A DNA stretch of 64,000 bases from Ectobius pallidus (Eukaryota > Arthropoda > Insecta > Blattodea > Ectobiidae). Below are positions 33,185 through 43,545 of the stretch, one piece after another. Numbering within the stretch: the first letter of the stretch is position 1; every line of letters starts with the position of its first letter. Where the stretch lies: positions 152,718,778 through 152,782,777 of the forward strand of contig CAXKWD010000009.1 in assembly GCA_964059195.1 (NCBI GenBank), written 5' to 3'. The translations under genes were made by a program, and so were the position numbers. Below the pieces are notes generated by a model. That model searched no databases, was not told the DNA's origin, and saw only the letters and a list, made by a program, of their open reading frames with translations.

Positions 33185-33759
33185 GATTAGATTAGATTAG
33201 ATTCTTTATTCATCCTTAGGGATAGAGATTCAATGGATTTCGTCAGGGTTACATAAATATAGACTTAAATGATAGAGACCTTAAAACTAAATGTTAGAGG
33301 CATAGAGACTTAAAATGCTAGAAGCTTATTCTAAAATGAGAATTCATACACTCGTCCATGGTATAAAAAGGGTTATTTACAAGGTACTCATGAACTTTAT
33401 GTTTGTAGGTACTGTCTGATACATATTGTGATTCGGTTGGGAGTTTGTTAAACAACCTGATGCCCATGTTAACATGGTTTGACTGGCTTTTTGCTAATCT
33501 ACAGGAAGGTGCATCAATTTTGCTCTTATTTTGAGTGTGATAAGTGTGTACATTTTCTCTGTGAACAAAAGAACTCAAGTTTTTCTTGACATAAACTAGC
33601 ACATCCAACACATAGAGATTAACCACTGTGAGAATACCTGTATTTACAAAGAGTGGTTTGCAATGGGCAAGGTATGGAGATCCTGTTATAATTCGGATTG
33701 CTTTCTTTTGAAGCAATAGTATTTTGTCTATCTTTGAGCTCTGGCCATATAATAATAAT
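33185..33759 (-). pseudogene. CR1-like LINE, 3' end and C-terminal domain
   Basis: The minus strand 33318-33716 encodes the post-RT C-terminal domain (LQKKAIRIITGSPYLAHC, LYVLDVLVYVKKN, MGIRLFNKLP). The element ends in ATTAGATTAGATTAGATT (33185-33202), a short tandem 3' tail typical of CR1/Jockey-group LINEs. The reading continues exactly into 35459-35756 if the hAT element between is removed (YGLLL joined to YGQSSK). Confidence 0.87.
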
Positions 33760-35458
33760 TAGAGACAGGCAAAATATGAAATTTCATATTCTAAAACATG
33801 GCTACTAGCGCTCTGAAAACTCGGATCTTTACGAATCACGAAGTTTAGATGGCAATGCACGCAAGAAAAAAGTTCATATTTCATAATATTTTGGTAAAAT
33901 CTTCATAAAGCTTCATATTTTGTATGATTTGCAAATTTTTCCTTCATTAATACTTATTTGACAAATGAATCGAGTTTTCCACATTATTAAAATGTTTTGA
34001 AAAATTTCCCTGGAATCGCATCTCAAATCCCTAAACCGCTAACTCCAGAAAGCTAAGACATTTGGCAACACTTCTAACTGTTAAGAGGTACCGTACACCA
34101 TTCCGCTCTAATAATAGCCTACTTCCATTATGATCGGGAATGGAATTTCTACATATTGAGTGGAGGTAGTCAATTTTTTTTTGCATTCTGAAAGCTAACT
34201 TGACAGCAAGGGTGGGGGTAGGGGATGTTTACAGTTAGAGGAACCAGCTCACTAGCAGGGAGGAGGGAATATTCATTTATGTGTTGTTTGCGATTCGTGG
34301 TGATTTGGATCGTGTGCCTAAATCTGGAATCCGCAATTGGTGACAGAGTTAAACTGTTTTAAAACAGATGGAACGATTGTTATGTGCACATTTTGTAACA
34401 AAAGTGTTAAGTATGGAATATAGTCCTTTTTATTACCTGTGTAATATTATCTAAAGACAAATTTGTACTAACATTCAAATTATGTTTACGCTACATTTGA
34501 TATCTTGGGAAAGAACAAATATAAGATGCATCTTCGCATGAGACATATCCTGGCCAGCCCTCCCCCAGTGAAGCAATTTATTTTATGCCGTGATCTAGCG
34601 AATTCTTTGAGAATGAATAGGCTGACAAACCGTTGGGTACAAGGCACATATTCTCGCATTTAATATTTGGTACAAGGGGCGCTCTGGAATTTTTAATATT
34701 TGGTACAAGGGGTGCTCTAGAATTTTTAATATTCGGTACAAGGGGCACTCTAGCAGTTTTAATATTTGTTACAAGGGGCACTCTCGCATTTTTAATATTT
34801 GGTACTGTCGGGAGTGTCGGCGACAGTATACAAGGATAGTTTGTCACCTGCTTCCCTGAGAAACAAAATGTGAATATTGAGTGATCGAGTGGGCGGAGCT
34901 TAAAGTGCACTTAATATTTGGCTTTCGCCGTTATCTTTATTCTGAACAAATGGGTGACTGAATTACATAATAATTTTGTTATTAATTTATTTTTTAATAC
35001 TGGTATCTGCAAACACAAAGTTTCAGCTGAAACAACACACAAATAGCATTATACATAAAAAAAATGAAAATTAAAAAGACACACACACAGTTCAGACGTT
35101 TCTTACCGACAGAAGATGTACTTTTTGCCAGAAAACATTGAAAAGCTGCTTTTATCTTATTGTAATAAATATTAGTTGATGTGATGATGTGATGTGAAAA
35201 ATGTAGGTGAATAGAATATTGTGAATATTTAACGTATTAATTACCCGTTAACTAGTGTTTTTATTTTACCCTCTCATTGTGAATATGGTAGATATTCCTT
35301 TGTGTGTTGTCTTAAATCAAATAACAAATATTCAGATGATAAAATTGGTGATTTATTGCATTTCATAATATTTTTAATTTTTTTCTTCATAATTTCATAT
35401 TTAGCATAAATAAATTTCATATTTTGGCAAAATTTTCTTCATATTGTGCCTGTCTCTA
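33760..35458. mobile_element. hAT-type transposon, 1,699 bp, no transposase
   Basis: Inverted ends TAGAGACAGGCAAAATATGAA (left, to 33780; first 20 bases) and TTCATATTGTGCCTGTCTCTA (right, to 35458; last 20 bases), with a small difference. The 8-bp duplication ATAATAAT is at 33752-33759 and 35459-35466, and removing element plus one copy restores the LINE frame. AATATGAA/TTCATATTT words recur inside both ends. No transposase frame. Carries a 33-bp minisatellite at 34655-34815. Confidence 0.9.
34655..34815 (+). repeat. 33-bp minisatellite, about 4.5 copies
   Basis: Repeated unit TAATATTTGGTACAAGGGGC plus a variable CTCT-containing remainder. Because 33 is a multiple of three, 11-residue repeats appear in open frames on both strands; these are not evidence of a gene. 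Confidence 0.9.
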
Positions 35459-35756
35459 ATAATAATCCATACTGAACTATACTTTGGAAGTAGGCAAAGT
35501 ATGAGTTCCGCAGATATTCATAAGGTAGAATCCCTACTAGTCGATGAAGTAGATAAAGAACTCTACTTAGTCTGGAACAGACAAGTTCAACATGGTTATT
35601 CCATGTTAGCTTAGTGTCAATTTCTATTCCTAGTAGCTTTACAGATTTACTGTCACTACGTTTAAGATTGAAGTCAATAAACTGTGTTTTTTATTCATTT
35701 AGGCAAAAACCATTGGCTTTAAACCAAATTTTGGCTTCTTCCAGAGTATTTGTACA
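35459..35756 (-). pseudogene. CR1-like LINE, RT thumb region
   Basis: Minus-strand reading contains LEEAKIWFKANGFCLN and VKLLGIEIDTKLTWNNHV, the conserved part just after the RT catalytic motif, interrupted by one stop (at the K-T-Q position). The upstream part with LIYADDT is on the far side of the next LINE at 39904-39963. Confidence 0.85.
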
Positions 35757-35783
35757 CTCTCTCTCTCTCTCTCTGCAATGGCG

Positions 35784-36838
35784 CTACAGCCCAATTTGAG
35801 CCTTGGCCTCCTCTATTCTTCGCCTCCAGAACTGTCTGTCCTTTGCTTTAGTTTTCCATGCACGGATTTCAAGCATTTTATCAGCATCCCGTCTAACTTC
35901 ATCCTCCCATCTTTCCCTTGGTCTTCCAACTCTTCTCACTCCATGCAATTGGTGTGTCATGGCTTTTTTCGGAATTCTCTCCTCTCCCATTCTTACAACA
36001 TGTCCTGCCCATTGCAGTCGTCTTAATTTAATAAAATCAGATACTTTCAGCTCCTTGTATAAGCCATATATTTCCTTCTTAAAACTTTCCTCTCGAAACA
36101 ATCTAACATTTCCTCGGCTTTATCCAACATTGTCCATGTCTCACACCCATAGCACAGTATAGGTCTGATCATTGTTTTATATATACGAATTTTATTATTC
36201 TTGTGTATAAGTCTTGATTTAAAAATATGATTCATTGAGAAATATGCCTTATTAGCCATTAATATTCTTTCCTTTATTTCCAACATCTCATCATTCTGTG
36301 TGCTTATTATTGATCCCAGGTATTTAAAGCTATCCACTCGTTCTATTTCTGTATTGTTTAATTGAATAGTCTTATTATGCAACTGATTCCTGGTTTGTAT
36401 TACTATCTTAGTTTTCTGAGTGTTTATCTGCAGGCCCATTTCCTTGGATTTCTCTTCTAATGTCCTATATACCTCTTCTACTGCTTTTTGTGATCTTCCT
36501 AATATATTGATATCATCTGCATATCCTATGAGTTGAGCTGATTTGTACATTAAGGTTGAATCTGTGTGTATTTCCAGTTTCCTAAAGGTATATTCCATTG
36601 CCAAATTGAAAAGGATTGGGGCCAGCCCATCCCCTTGTTTAAGTCCATTTGACATTTGAATTTGCTCCGTATATTCTGATTGAATTTTTACCTGTGCTAC
36701 TGTGTTAGTCATGGTTCCTTTGATTAGTCTTATCAATTTTGTTGGGATTTTAAATGATATTAGTGCTTCATATAATTTATGTCTCAGTATGCAGTCGTAT
36801 GCTTGTTTGAAGTCTACAAATACCTCATAGATGTCTAT
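35784..36838 (-). pseudogene. LINE RT catalytic core and C-terminus
   Basis: Continuation after the insertion: DIYEVFVDFKQAYD (motif A), SNGLKQGDGLAPILFN (motif B) and GYADDINIL (motif C) are intact. Then comes DSFKYLGSII, CYGCETWTM and, in another frame, LRRLQWAGHVVRMGE and RVGRPRERWEDEV. The frame changes once between about 36047 and 36101 (single-base indel), which breaks the C-terminal domain. With that and the 913-bp insertion the element is dead, though the catalytic residues remain. Confidence 0.9.
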
Positions 36839-37751
36839 GGCTGCGTTCGGGGAGCTCGCTTACAGCGCTAAATGCATGCTTTGGTCGTTCGGGGAGCTCG
36901 CTCACAGTGCTGTGAGCGCGTATATGACGTCACGGTTTGAAAGCGTTTGACGTCACCGCTCGTGCTAACAACGCTTTTTCTGGAGAGGTGAGGCACGAGA
37001 TGCTGCGAACGCTATTAGCGATTTCATTGGTCCCCGAACGTCGTCTGCAGGTTTAGTTTAGGTTATTGTACAAAACATACATGAACATTGTTAATATAAT
37101 GCATACATATACGAAAACATGTAATACATACATGTAAATTGAACATTGTTAATATTTATAAAATATATACCTTAGAATACATACATAAAATAATGCATAC
37201 CATACAAATTAATGTTACAAAGAAAAATATCAAATACAAAGATAGATAAAGGATAAGCTTTTTTTACGTTAGCTTTAGGTCCGGCAGGATTTATTATGAA
37301 GTTAAGAAGTCTAAAGGTTTAAAAGGTCCAGACTGAAAACAGAAACGGTAAAATCTGGTCATGTTGTTTAATGATTTTCAGTTGGGTGTTTTATGTCATC
37401 TAGTGAGTATGGGCAAAGTTTTATAAGCGAAGATTTTAAGGTCGTCTGCTGAAGGTATTATTCTTATCCCGTGTAAAGTTTGGACCGTGGCAGAAAAATG
37501 CAACGTTCGCGTTTCCTTAAGCTGCCCAGATGGAAGGGTTTGCGAGGTAATATTCAATCTCTTCTTTTATAATTAGCGCAATAGCGGTCAAAAAACTTTC
37601 CTTCGACCGTCTGCTGCCATATTCACCGCCATTGTTTTCGTTGCTGTTAGCGTTCGGGGAGCTTCGTAGCGCGAGATTCTAATAGTCTCCCCGAACGGCA
37701 CTCTGAGCGTTTCGTACTCACAGCGCGAAAGCGAGCTCCCCGAACGCAGCC
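36839..37751. mobile_element. 913-bp inverted-repeat element, TAT duplication, superfamily open
   Basis: Ends GGCTGCGTTCGGGGAGCTCG and its reverse complement (GAGCTCCCCGAACGCAGCC). TAT is duplicated at 36836-36838 and 37752-37754; removing element plus one TAT restores the LINE frame (EYGI to DIYE). The core word CGTTCGGGGAGCT recurs internally on both strands (about 36888, 37030, 37652, 37693). Two TGACGTCA sites (36925, 36948). No transposase. A 3-bp duplication suggests PIF/Harbinger, but TAT is not its usual target. Confidence 0.88.
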
Positions 37752-39653
37752 TATACCATACTCCCAAAACTTTTCTCCAATCTGTCTAACTGTGAACAGC
37801 GGGTTCATAGTCGATCTTCCAGGTCTAAACCCTGCTTGGTATTCCCCTAATATCTCTTCCGCATAAGGTTTCAGTTTATTCTTTAATATAGTGGAATAAA
37901 TTTTATACGCTGTACATAGGAGAGATATGCCCCTATAATTCCTACAATCCATCTTGTCCCCTTTTTTGTAAATGGGACAGATTATACTCTTACACCATTC
38001 CTGTAGCATCACTTCTAGATTCCAGATCTCCAGTATCAGTTCATAGATCTTTTCTGTCAGCACATTCCCTCCTATCTTATATACCTCAGCGGGGATGCTA
38101 TCACATCCCGCTGCCTTATTTGTCCTCATTTCTTGGATGGCTCTTTTAATATCCCATACACCTGGCGGTTCGACAGTTTTGTTATCATCTTCGATAATTA
38201 TTTCCCTCTCTCCCTCTATGCCTGGTATCTTAAATAATTCTTCAAAAACTTCTTTCCATCTTCCTTTTATCCTATCCAAGTCTGCAATTATGTTCCCTCT
38301 TTCATCTTTGCATAGATTTGTGCTCGGTTTAAACCCTGCTTTTAGGTAGTTGATCCCTTTATATGCTTCCCTAAGTTCTTTGTTCTGCCAGTCTTCTTCA
38401 ATTTCCAATACCTTCGAGTTAAGACTCTTTCTTTCCTGTCTTCTACATATTTTATCTGCTTTCCTGCGTTGTTCTTCATATTCCATTCTTCTGGCTCTAG
38501 TTGATCTCTCTATATAGAGTCTGTATGCCTTATTCCTTTCCTCAATTGCCTGTTTACACTCTTCGTCAAACCAGTTCCTGTTCCTTCCTCTATCTCTTGG
38601 TGATGTTCCTATGACACTCTCTGTTGCCTCTACTACAGTTTGTTTAATCTTTTTCCATTTCCCTTCAATGTTATCCTCTTCGTCATCCAAGTTCTCCTTA
38701 AATTTCCCTTCCACCATCTTCCTAAATTCCTCTTTCTTATCTGTATCTTTAAAATTAATCAAATTTATTCTGTCTGATTTAGGTACATTTATTTTCTTTC
38801 TACTTATATGACATCTATATTTTGCTTTAACCAATGTGTGATCGGATCCACAGTTGGCTCCTCTATATGCTCTCACATCCATGATGTTTGTTGTGTATCT
38901 CTTGTTTATTAGTACATGATCTATTTGGGTTGCTATCTTTCTCCCTGGTGATTTCCAAGTCTGTTTGTGAATTCTCTTATGTGGGTACAATGTTGAGCTA
39001 ATAACCAGTCCCTTACTGCTAGCAAATTCAATAAGTCTCTGGCCGTTATCATTTGTTGTTTCATGCAAACTGTGTGGTCCTATTGTCCCTAGATATATTT
39101 CTTCCTGTCCAATTTGGGCATTGCAATCCCCTAGAACTATTTTAACATCATTGTTTGGTATTTGATCAAAGGTTCTCTCTAGTTTTTGATAGAATTCTTC
39201 CTTCACTTGAGGGTCCTTATCCTCCGTTGGTGCGTATATATTCACCATGGTAACATTCACAAATTTTGCTTTCAATCTTAAGGTGCAGATCCTCTCATTG
39301 ATTCCCTTAAAGTCTATTATTGTGCTCTTTAAACTGTTATCTACTATGAATGCTACCCCATATTCATGGGTGCCATTTTCCTTCCCGCTGTATAGTATTG
39401 TATGATTCTTTATGTCCATTATTCCTTCTCCATGCCATCTTGTTTCTTGAATGGCACAGACATCTACTCGGTACTTCTCCAGCTCCAATCTTAATCCCTG
39501 TAATGCCCCTGGCTTATACAAAGATCTAACATTCCAGGTTCCAATTTGCATGTCCATTTTCCTTTGCCTTTGTCGTCTCCTTTTTGACTGTCTGTTCCGA
39601 GGCTCATTTTGAGGTTTCGAGACAATGTTTTTTTTCCAGTATGAGGTTGTCAA
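37752..39653 (-). pseudogene. LINE endonuclease and N-terminal RT
   Basis: The N-terminal APE-type endonuclease shows GTWNVRSLY, AIQETRWHG, VNIYAPTED, GDCNAQIG, TQIDHVLI and GSDHTLVKAKY in order, so the catalytic residues look present. After a charged linker the RT begins (KAAGCDSIPAEVYK, YKKGDKMDCRNYRGISLL, GFRPGRST). The true frame stops at KFWEYGI, where the 913-bp element enters; the remaining ~33 residues of the open frame are read from that element. 39654-39903 is probably 5' UTR or an eroded first part. It might encode an active endonuclease fragment, but not a full protein. Confidence 0.92.
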
Positions 39654-39903
39654 CCTTCACGCCCAACCCCCAACCTGGGGGACCAGGTCATTTGTTTTCG
39701 GGGTTTCCGTCCCCTAGACCAGTTGTCTTCGCCACGACTATGGAGTCTGGTCTACCCTTCCTTAACCGAGGGGTCTCTTCCACTTCCGCTGCCGTTGGGT
39801 CTCTCACACCTCTTCCGCCGTTGGAACTGTTGGATCTCCTCGTCTGAGTTGCTTCTTAGTCTGGGCCCTCGCCTTTGGCCTGTCCGGCTTCAAGTTCACT
39901 ATG

Positions 39904-39963
39904 AGTGTCGTCTGCATATATTAATGACCTGCATGATACATTCACACTAAGATCATTCATCAT
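39904..39963 (-). pseudogene. CR1-like LINE, 5'-most remnant with YADDT
   Basis: The minus strand reads NDLSVNVSCRSLIYADDT, the RT motif-C region of the CR1-like LINE whose 3' parts are at 33185-33759 and 35459-35756. It joins the 5-kb satellite at about 39963, so this LINE is 5'-truncated there. Confidence 0.78.
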
Positions 39964-40180
39964 GATCTTACATTGCAGACAGTGCTGATGAAGCTTGAGT
40001 TGTTGGTTTGGGTTGGCTGTAGATGCTGATTTTTTCCTCCTATCTCTCTCTTCTGTCGTGGCAGTTAATCATGTTCTTACACTGTAGGCAGTGGTGTTGA
40101 GACTTGAGTTGTAGACTTGAGGTAGTTGTGGTCGCTGACATTTCAGTTTGTTCCCTCCCTGTTGCAGTCAACGTCGTTTC

Positions 40181-42400
40181 CAAAGTTTTTACATTTTTAC
40201 ATTATTCTAAATAAACTCACTTTCGTTTATTTCCATCTTGAATTTCAACACTTTGATATAAACTCACACTACTATATTCTTCTTCTTCTTCTTCTTTCGT
40301 TTCACCCTCTTTGGGGTACGTTGAACCAGTCATTTCTTTGTGTGTTGTTCCTTCCTAAGTGCCCAGTATTTCTTCATTCTTTCTGATCTTCTTTTCCTCT
40401 CTTCTTCAGAGATAATACGTTTGGACTTCAGTGACGACCTGTCTTGGAATCTTGTATTTTCGTCTTTAGTTATTATTTTAGCCGTTCGATCTAATAGTGA
40501 ATTTTCTGTAATTTTTAACTCAACTAGGTCTTTTTCAGTTTCTTTAAACAAGTTGGGTTTTGTTTTGCAGTTGCAGAAGAAGTCAAAGATTTGTTTGGTT
40601 AATCTAACAGAGTCCATTCTAAGAAGATGACCATAGAAATTTATCCTCCTTTTTCGCATAGTGTCTGAAAGTTTTTCAATTTTCTTGTAGAGAGTTTCAT
40701 TCTTGATGTATATCATCTTATTATCCTGAAATTTAGGTCCTATGATTTTTCTTAAAATCTTCCTTTCCTTTAGTTCAAGTTTCTCCATCTGACCTTTGAA
40801 ATTCATGTTTAGCGTTTCTGCCGCGTACAGTGCTTCTGGTTTAATTATATTATATTAATTATAGTATATTCTTCATTATAGTTCACTATAGTTAAATTTC
40901 TATCACGAAAACGGACGCCATCATGGTGATTAAAGGCAGATATTTTATTCTAAACAAACTCACTTTTATTTATTTCATCTTGAATTTCAACACTTTGAAA
41001 GGCACTCACACTACATTCGTCTTCATTATAGTTGTTTTTGGTTAAATTTCGATCACAAAAACGAATGCCATCGCTTCGATTAAAGACAGTTTTTATTTTA
41101 AAAAACTCACTTTTATTTATTTCCATCTTGAATTTCAACTCTTTGAAACAAACTCACACTACATTCTTCTTCATTATAGTTTGCTATAGTTAAATTTCTA
41201 TCACGAAAACGGATGGCATCAAGGTGATTAAAGGCAGATTTTTTATTCTAAACAAACTCACTTTTATTTATTTCCATCTTGAATTTCGACACTTTGAAAC
41301 ATACTAACACTACTTTATTCTTCATTATAGTTGGTTATAAACTAATTTCTCAAACGAAAGCATATATCGTCACCGTGGTTAAAGACACTCTTTTTATTCT
41401 AAACACAAGTAACTTTTATTTATTTCATCTTGAATTTCAACACTTTGAAAGGCACTCACACTACATTCGTCTTCATTATAGTTGCTTTTGTTTAAATTTC
41501 GTTCACAAAAACGGATGCCATCGCTTTGATTAAAGGCAGTTTTTTATTTTAAGAAACTCACTTTCATTTATTTCCATCTGGAATTTCAACACTTTGAAAC
41601 AAACTTACACTACGTTCTTCTTCATTATAGTTGGCTATAGTTTCACTTCTATCACGAAAACGGATGGCATCAAGGTGATTAAAGGCAGATTTTTTATTCT
41701 AAACAAACTCACTTTTATTTATTTCATCTTGAATTTCAACACTTTGAAAGGCACTCACACTACATTCGTCTTCATTATAGTTGGTTATAGTCTAATGTCT
41801 CAAACGAAAACATATGTCATCACCGTGGTTAAAAGCACTCATTTTATTCTAAACACAACTCACTTTTAGTCTTTTATATAATTCCACCTTGAATTTAAAC
41901 ACTTTGAATTAAACTCACACTAGTTTATTCTTCATTATAGTTGGGTGTAGTTAAATTTAGCAAACGAAAACGGTTGCAATCGCCTTGATTAAAGGCTGTC
42001 TTTTCATTCAAAACAAAAGTCACTTTTATTTATTCTATCTTGAATTTTAACACTTAAGCTCACACTACTTTCATCTTCATTATAGTTGGCTATAGTTAAA
42101 TTTCGATCACGAAAACAGATGCAATCGCTGTTATTAAAGACAGTTTTTTTTATTCTAAACAAACTCACTTCTATTTTTTTTCCAACTTGAATATAAACAT
42201 TACTTTATTCTTCATTAATGTTGGCTATAGTGTAATTTCTCAAACGAAAACAGGTTTCATATCCTTGGTTAAAGGCACTCTTTTTATCATAAACACAATT
42301 CACTCTTATACTTTTATATAATACCATCTTGAATTTAAACACTTTGAAACAAACTCACACTACTTTCATATTCTTTATAGATGGCTATAGTTAAATTTCG
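40181..42400 (+). repeat. ~150-bp subrepeat array, unit 1
   Basis: About eleven copies by the TTCATTATAG anchor. Successive TCATTATAG positions near 41171, 41322, 41473, 41622, 41772 and 41932 give steps of 149-160 bp. Each has the conserved order TTCATTATAGTTGGCTATAG, CACGAAAACGGATG, ATTAAAGGCA, ACTCACTTTTATTTATTTCC, AATTTCAACACTTTGAAA, CTCACACTAC. Short frames here (40950-41869) are periodic translations of the repeat, not genes. Confidence 0.93.
40283..40864 (-). mobile_element. LINE 3' fragment inserted in a 150-bp subrepeat
   Basis: Flanked by TATATTCTTC at 40273-40282 and 40865-40874; the other units carry one copy at the same site. The minus-strand frame 40330-40806 is a LINE C-terminal domain (LELKERKILRKIIGPK, RRINFYGHLLRMDSVRL) ending in a basic tail (SERMKKYWALRKEQH). 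The element ends in a GAA run (TTC on plus, 40283-40296). Strongly 5'-truncated, and specific to unit 1, so it postdates the array. Confidence 0.9.
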
Positions 42401-43025
42401 CATTCCCTTCTTGATGTGAAAATACTGTACTGGGTTTGATGACAGACGAGGAGGAAGAAGCCTACACTCATGAGTACAATTATAAAATTAATAAAAATAA
42501 TATGGATAATATAAGATCAAAGATGACCAATGTTTCCCTCGACGCAGATGTCAACCAAGCAGAAATTCAATAACGGATGCTCCACTTGCTATAGTTATGA
42601 AGAACTTATAACTACCGAGGTTAGAACTAGACTAATTAGGAGGAGAACTAATATCTGGTAAAGGTTTTGGAGCTTGTATAAAGGAATCCGTGAAGACAAA
42701 TACAGATCAGAGGATACATTACAGAATATGATTCAATGCACTAAACATGGTAGTTTAGTTAACAGTCCCAAGACACTAATAGGATTTATCCAAAAGTAAT
42801 AGAAAGCATAAGGAATCTGTTAGGGCGTGTGGAGTTGTTAACCGAATATTATGTTAGAGAACTCTTTGGACTAGTCATACGAAACGTATCCTATAAAAGT
42901 CCAAGGCTGGCTGTTTTATTTGACAAATTAGAATGTCAGCTGAGAGCTTTAGAGTCCATGGGATGACAAGAGATAAGTACGCATCTATGATATTTGCACT
43001 TGTAGAAACCTGTTTCCCCGAGTTG
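42401..43025 (+). pseudogene. BEL/Pao Gag remnant 1, unit 1
   Basis: Decayed Gag of the DUF1759 type. Across frames the plus strand gives DEEEEAYTHEYNYKINKNN, a middle part resembling the Gag core, then YPKVIESIRNLLGRVE, LLTEYYVRELFGLVIRNV and LFDKLECQLRALESMG. The last three form the conserved Gag C-terminal half. Stops occur throughout the first half. Ends at ETCFPEL-type sequence where the 108-bp repeats start. Not translatable as a unit. BEL/Pao elements are LTR retrotransposons; no LTR or pol was seen here. Confidence 0.78.
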
Positions 43026-43545
43026 TAAGCTTAGGTTGGCTGTAGGTGCTGATTTTTCTTCTCCTACCTCTCTCTTATCGTCATGACAGTTCGTGTCCTT
43101 GCATTGTAGGGAGTGGTGATGAGACTAGACTTGTAGAGGTTTGTGGTGGCTGTAGTCGCTGATGTGTTTTCCCAATTCCCTCTCTCTTGCAGACATGACC
43201 GCTCCTCGTGATCTTACATTGCAGACAGTGCTGATGAAACTTGAGTTGTTCGTTGGGGTTGGCTGTAGTTGCTTATTTTTTCCTCCTATCTCTCTCTTCT
43301 GTCAAGCAGTTCCTCATGTTGTTACGCTGAAGGCAGTGATGGTGAGACTTGAGTTGTAGACTTGAGGTAGTTGTATTCGCTGAAATTTCCTTTTGTTCCC
43401 TCTCTCTTGCAGTCATGGTCGTTTCTAAAGTTTTGACATTGTCGGCAGTGGTGATTAGACTTCATTTGTAGGCTTGTGGTGGCTGTAATCGCTGATATTT
43501 TGTTGCTCCCTCTCTCTTGCAATCATGGCCGTTCCTCATTAAGAA
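43025..43545 (+). repeat. ~108-bp subrepeat array, first, unit 1
   Basis: Five copies with spacing 112, 109, 110 and 108 bp by the CTCTCTT anchor (43075, 43187, 43296, 43406, 43514, last letters). Unit: GTGGCTGTAGTCGCTGAT, a pyrimidine tract ending CCCTCTCTCTTGCAG, ATGRCCGYTCCTC, then GCAGTGSTGATGARACTTGA. Short frames on both strands (for example 43162 and 43322) are by-products. Confidence 0.9.

Larger units (their letters stand above)
35757..39903 (-). mobile_element. RTE-like LINE inserted in the CR1-like LINE
   Basis: About 4.1 kb on the minus strand, split by the 913-bp element at 36839-37751. It encodes endonuclease and RT (separate entries). The stop codon (CTGTAG) is followed within about 10 bases by an AG dinucleotide run (CT on plus, 35757-35775), an extremely short 3' UTR with a simple-repeat tail. 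Flanking DNA on both sides is CR1-like LINE sequence. The 5' end is placed at the loss of CR1 coding sequence near 39903; clear target duplications were not found. Confidence 0.85.

Noticed and set aside
33185..33205. ATTAGATTAGATTAG as a telomere-like repeat
   Set aside because: Only three copies, not TTAGG, and it is the 3' tail of the adjoining CR1-like LINE.
34578..34910. 110-residue minus frame with 11-residue repeats
   Set aside because: Produced by the 33-bp minisatellite inside a non-coding hAT element.
38095..38811. Plus-strand frames over the LINE
   Set aside because: Shadows of the minus-strand endonuclease/RT frame.
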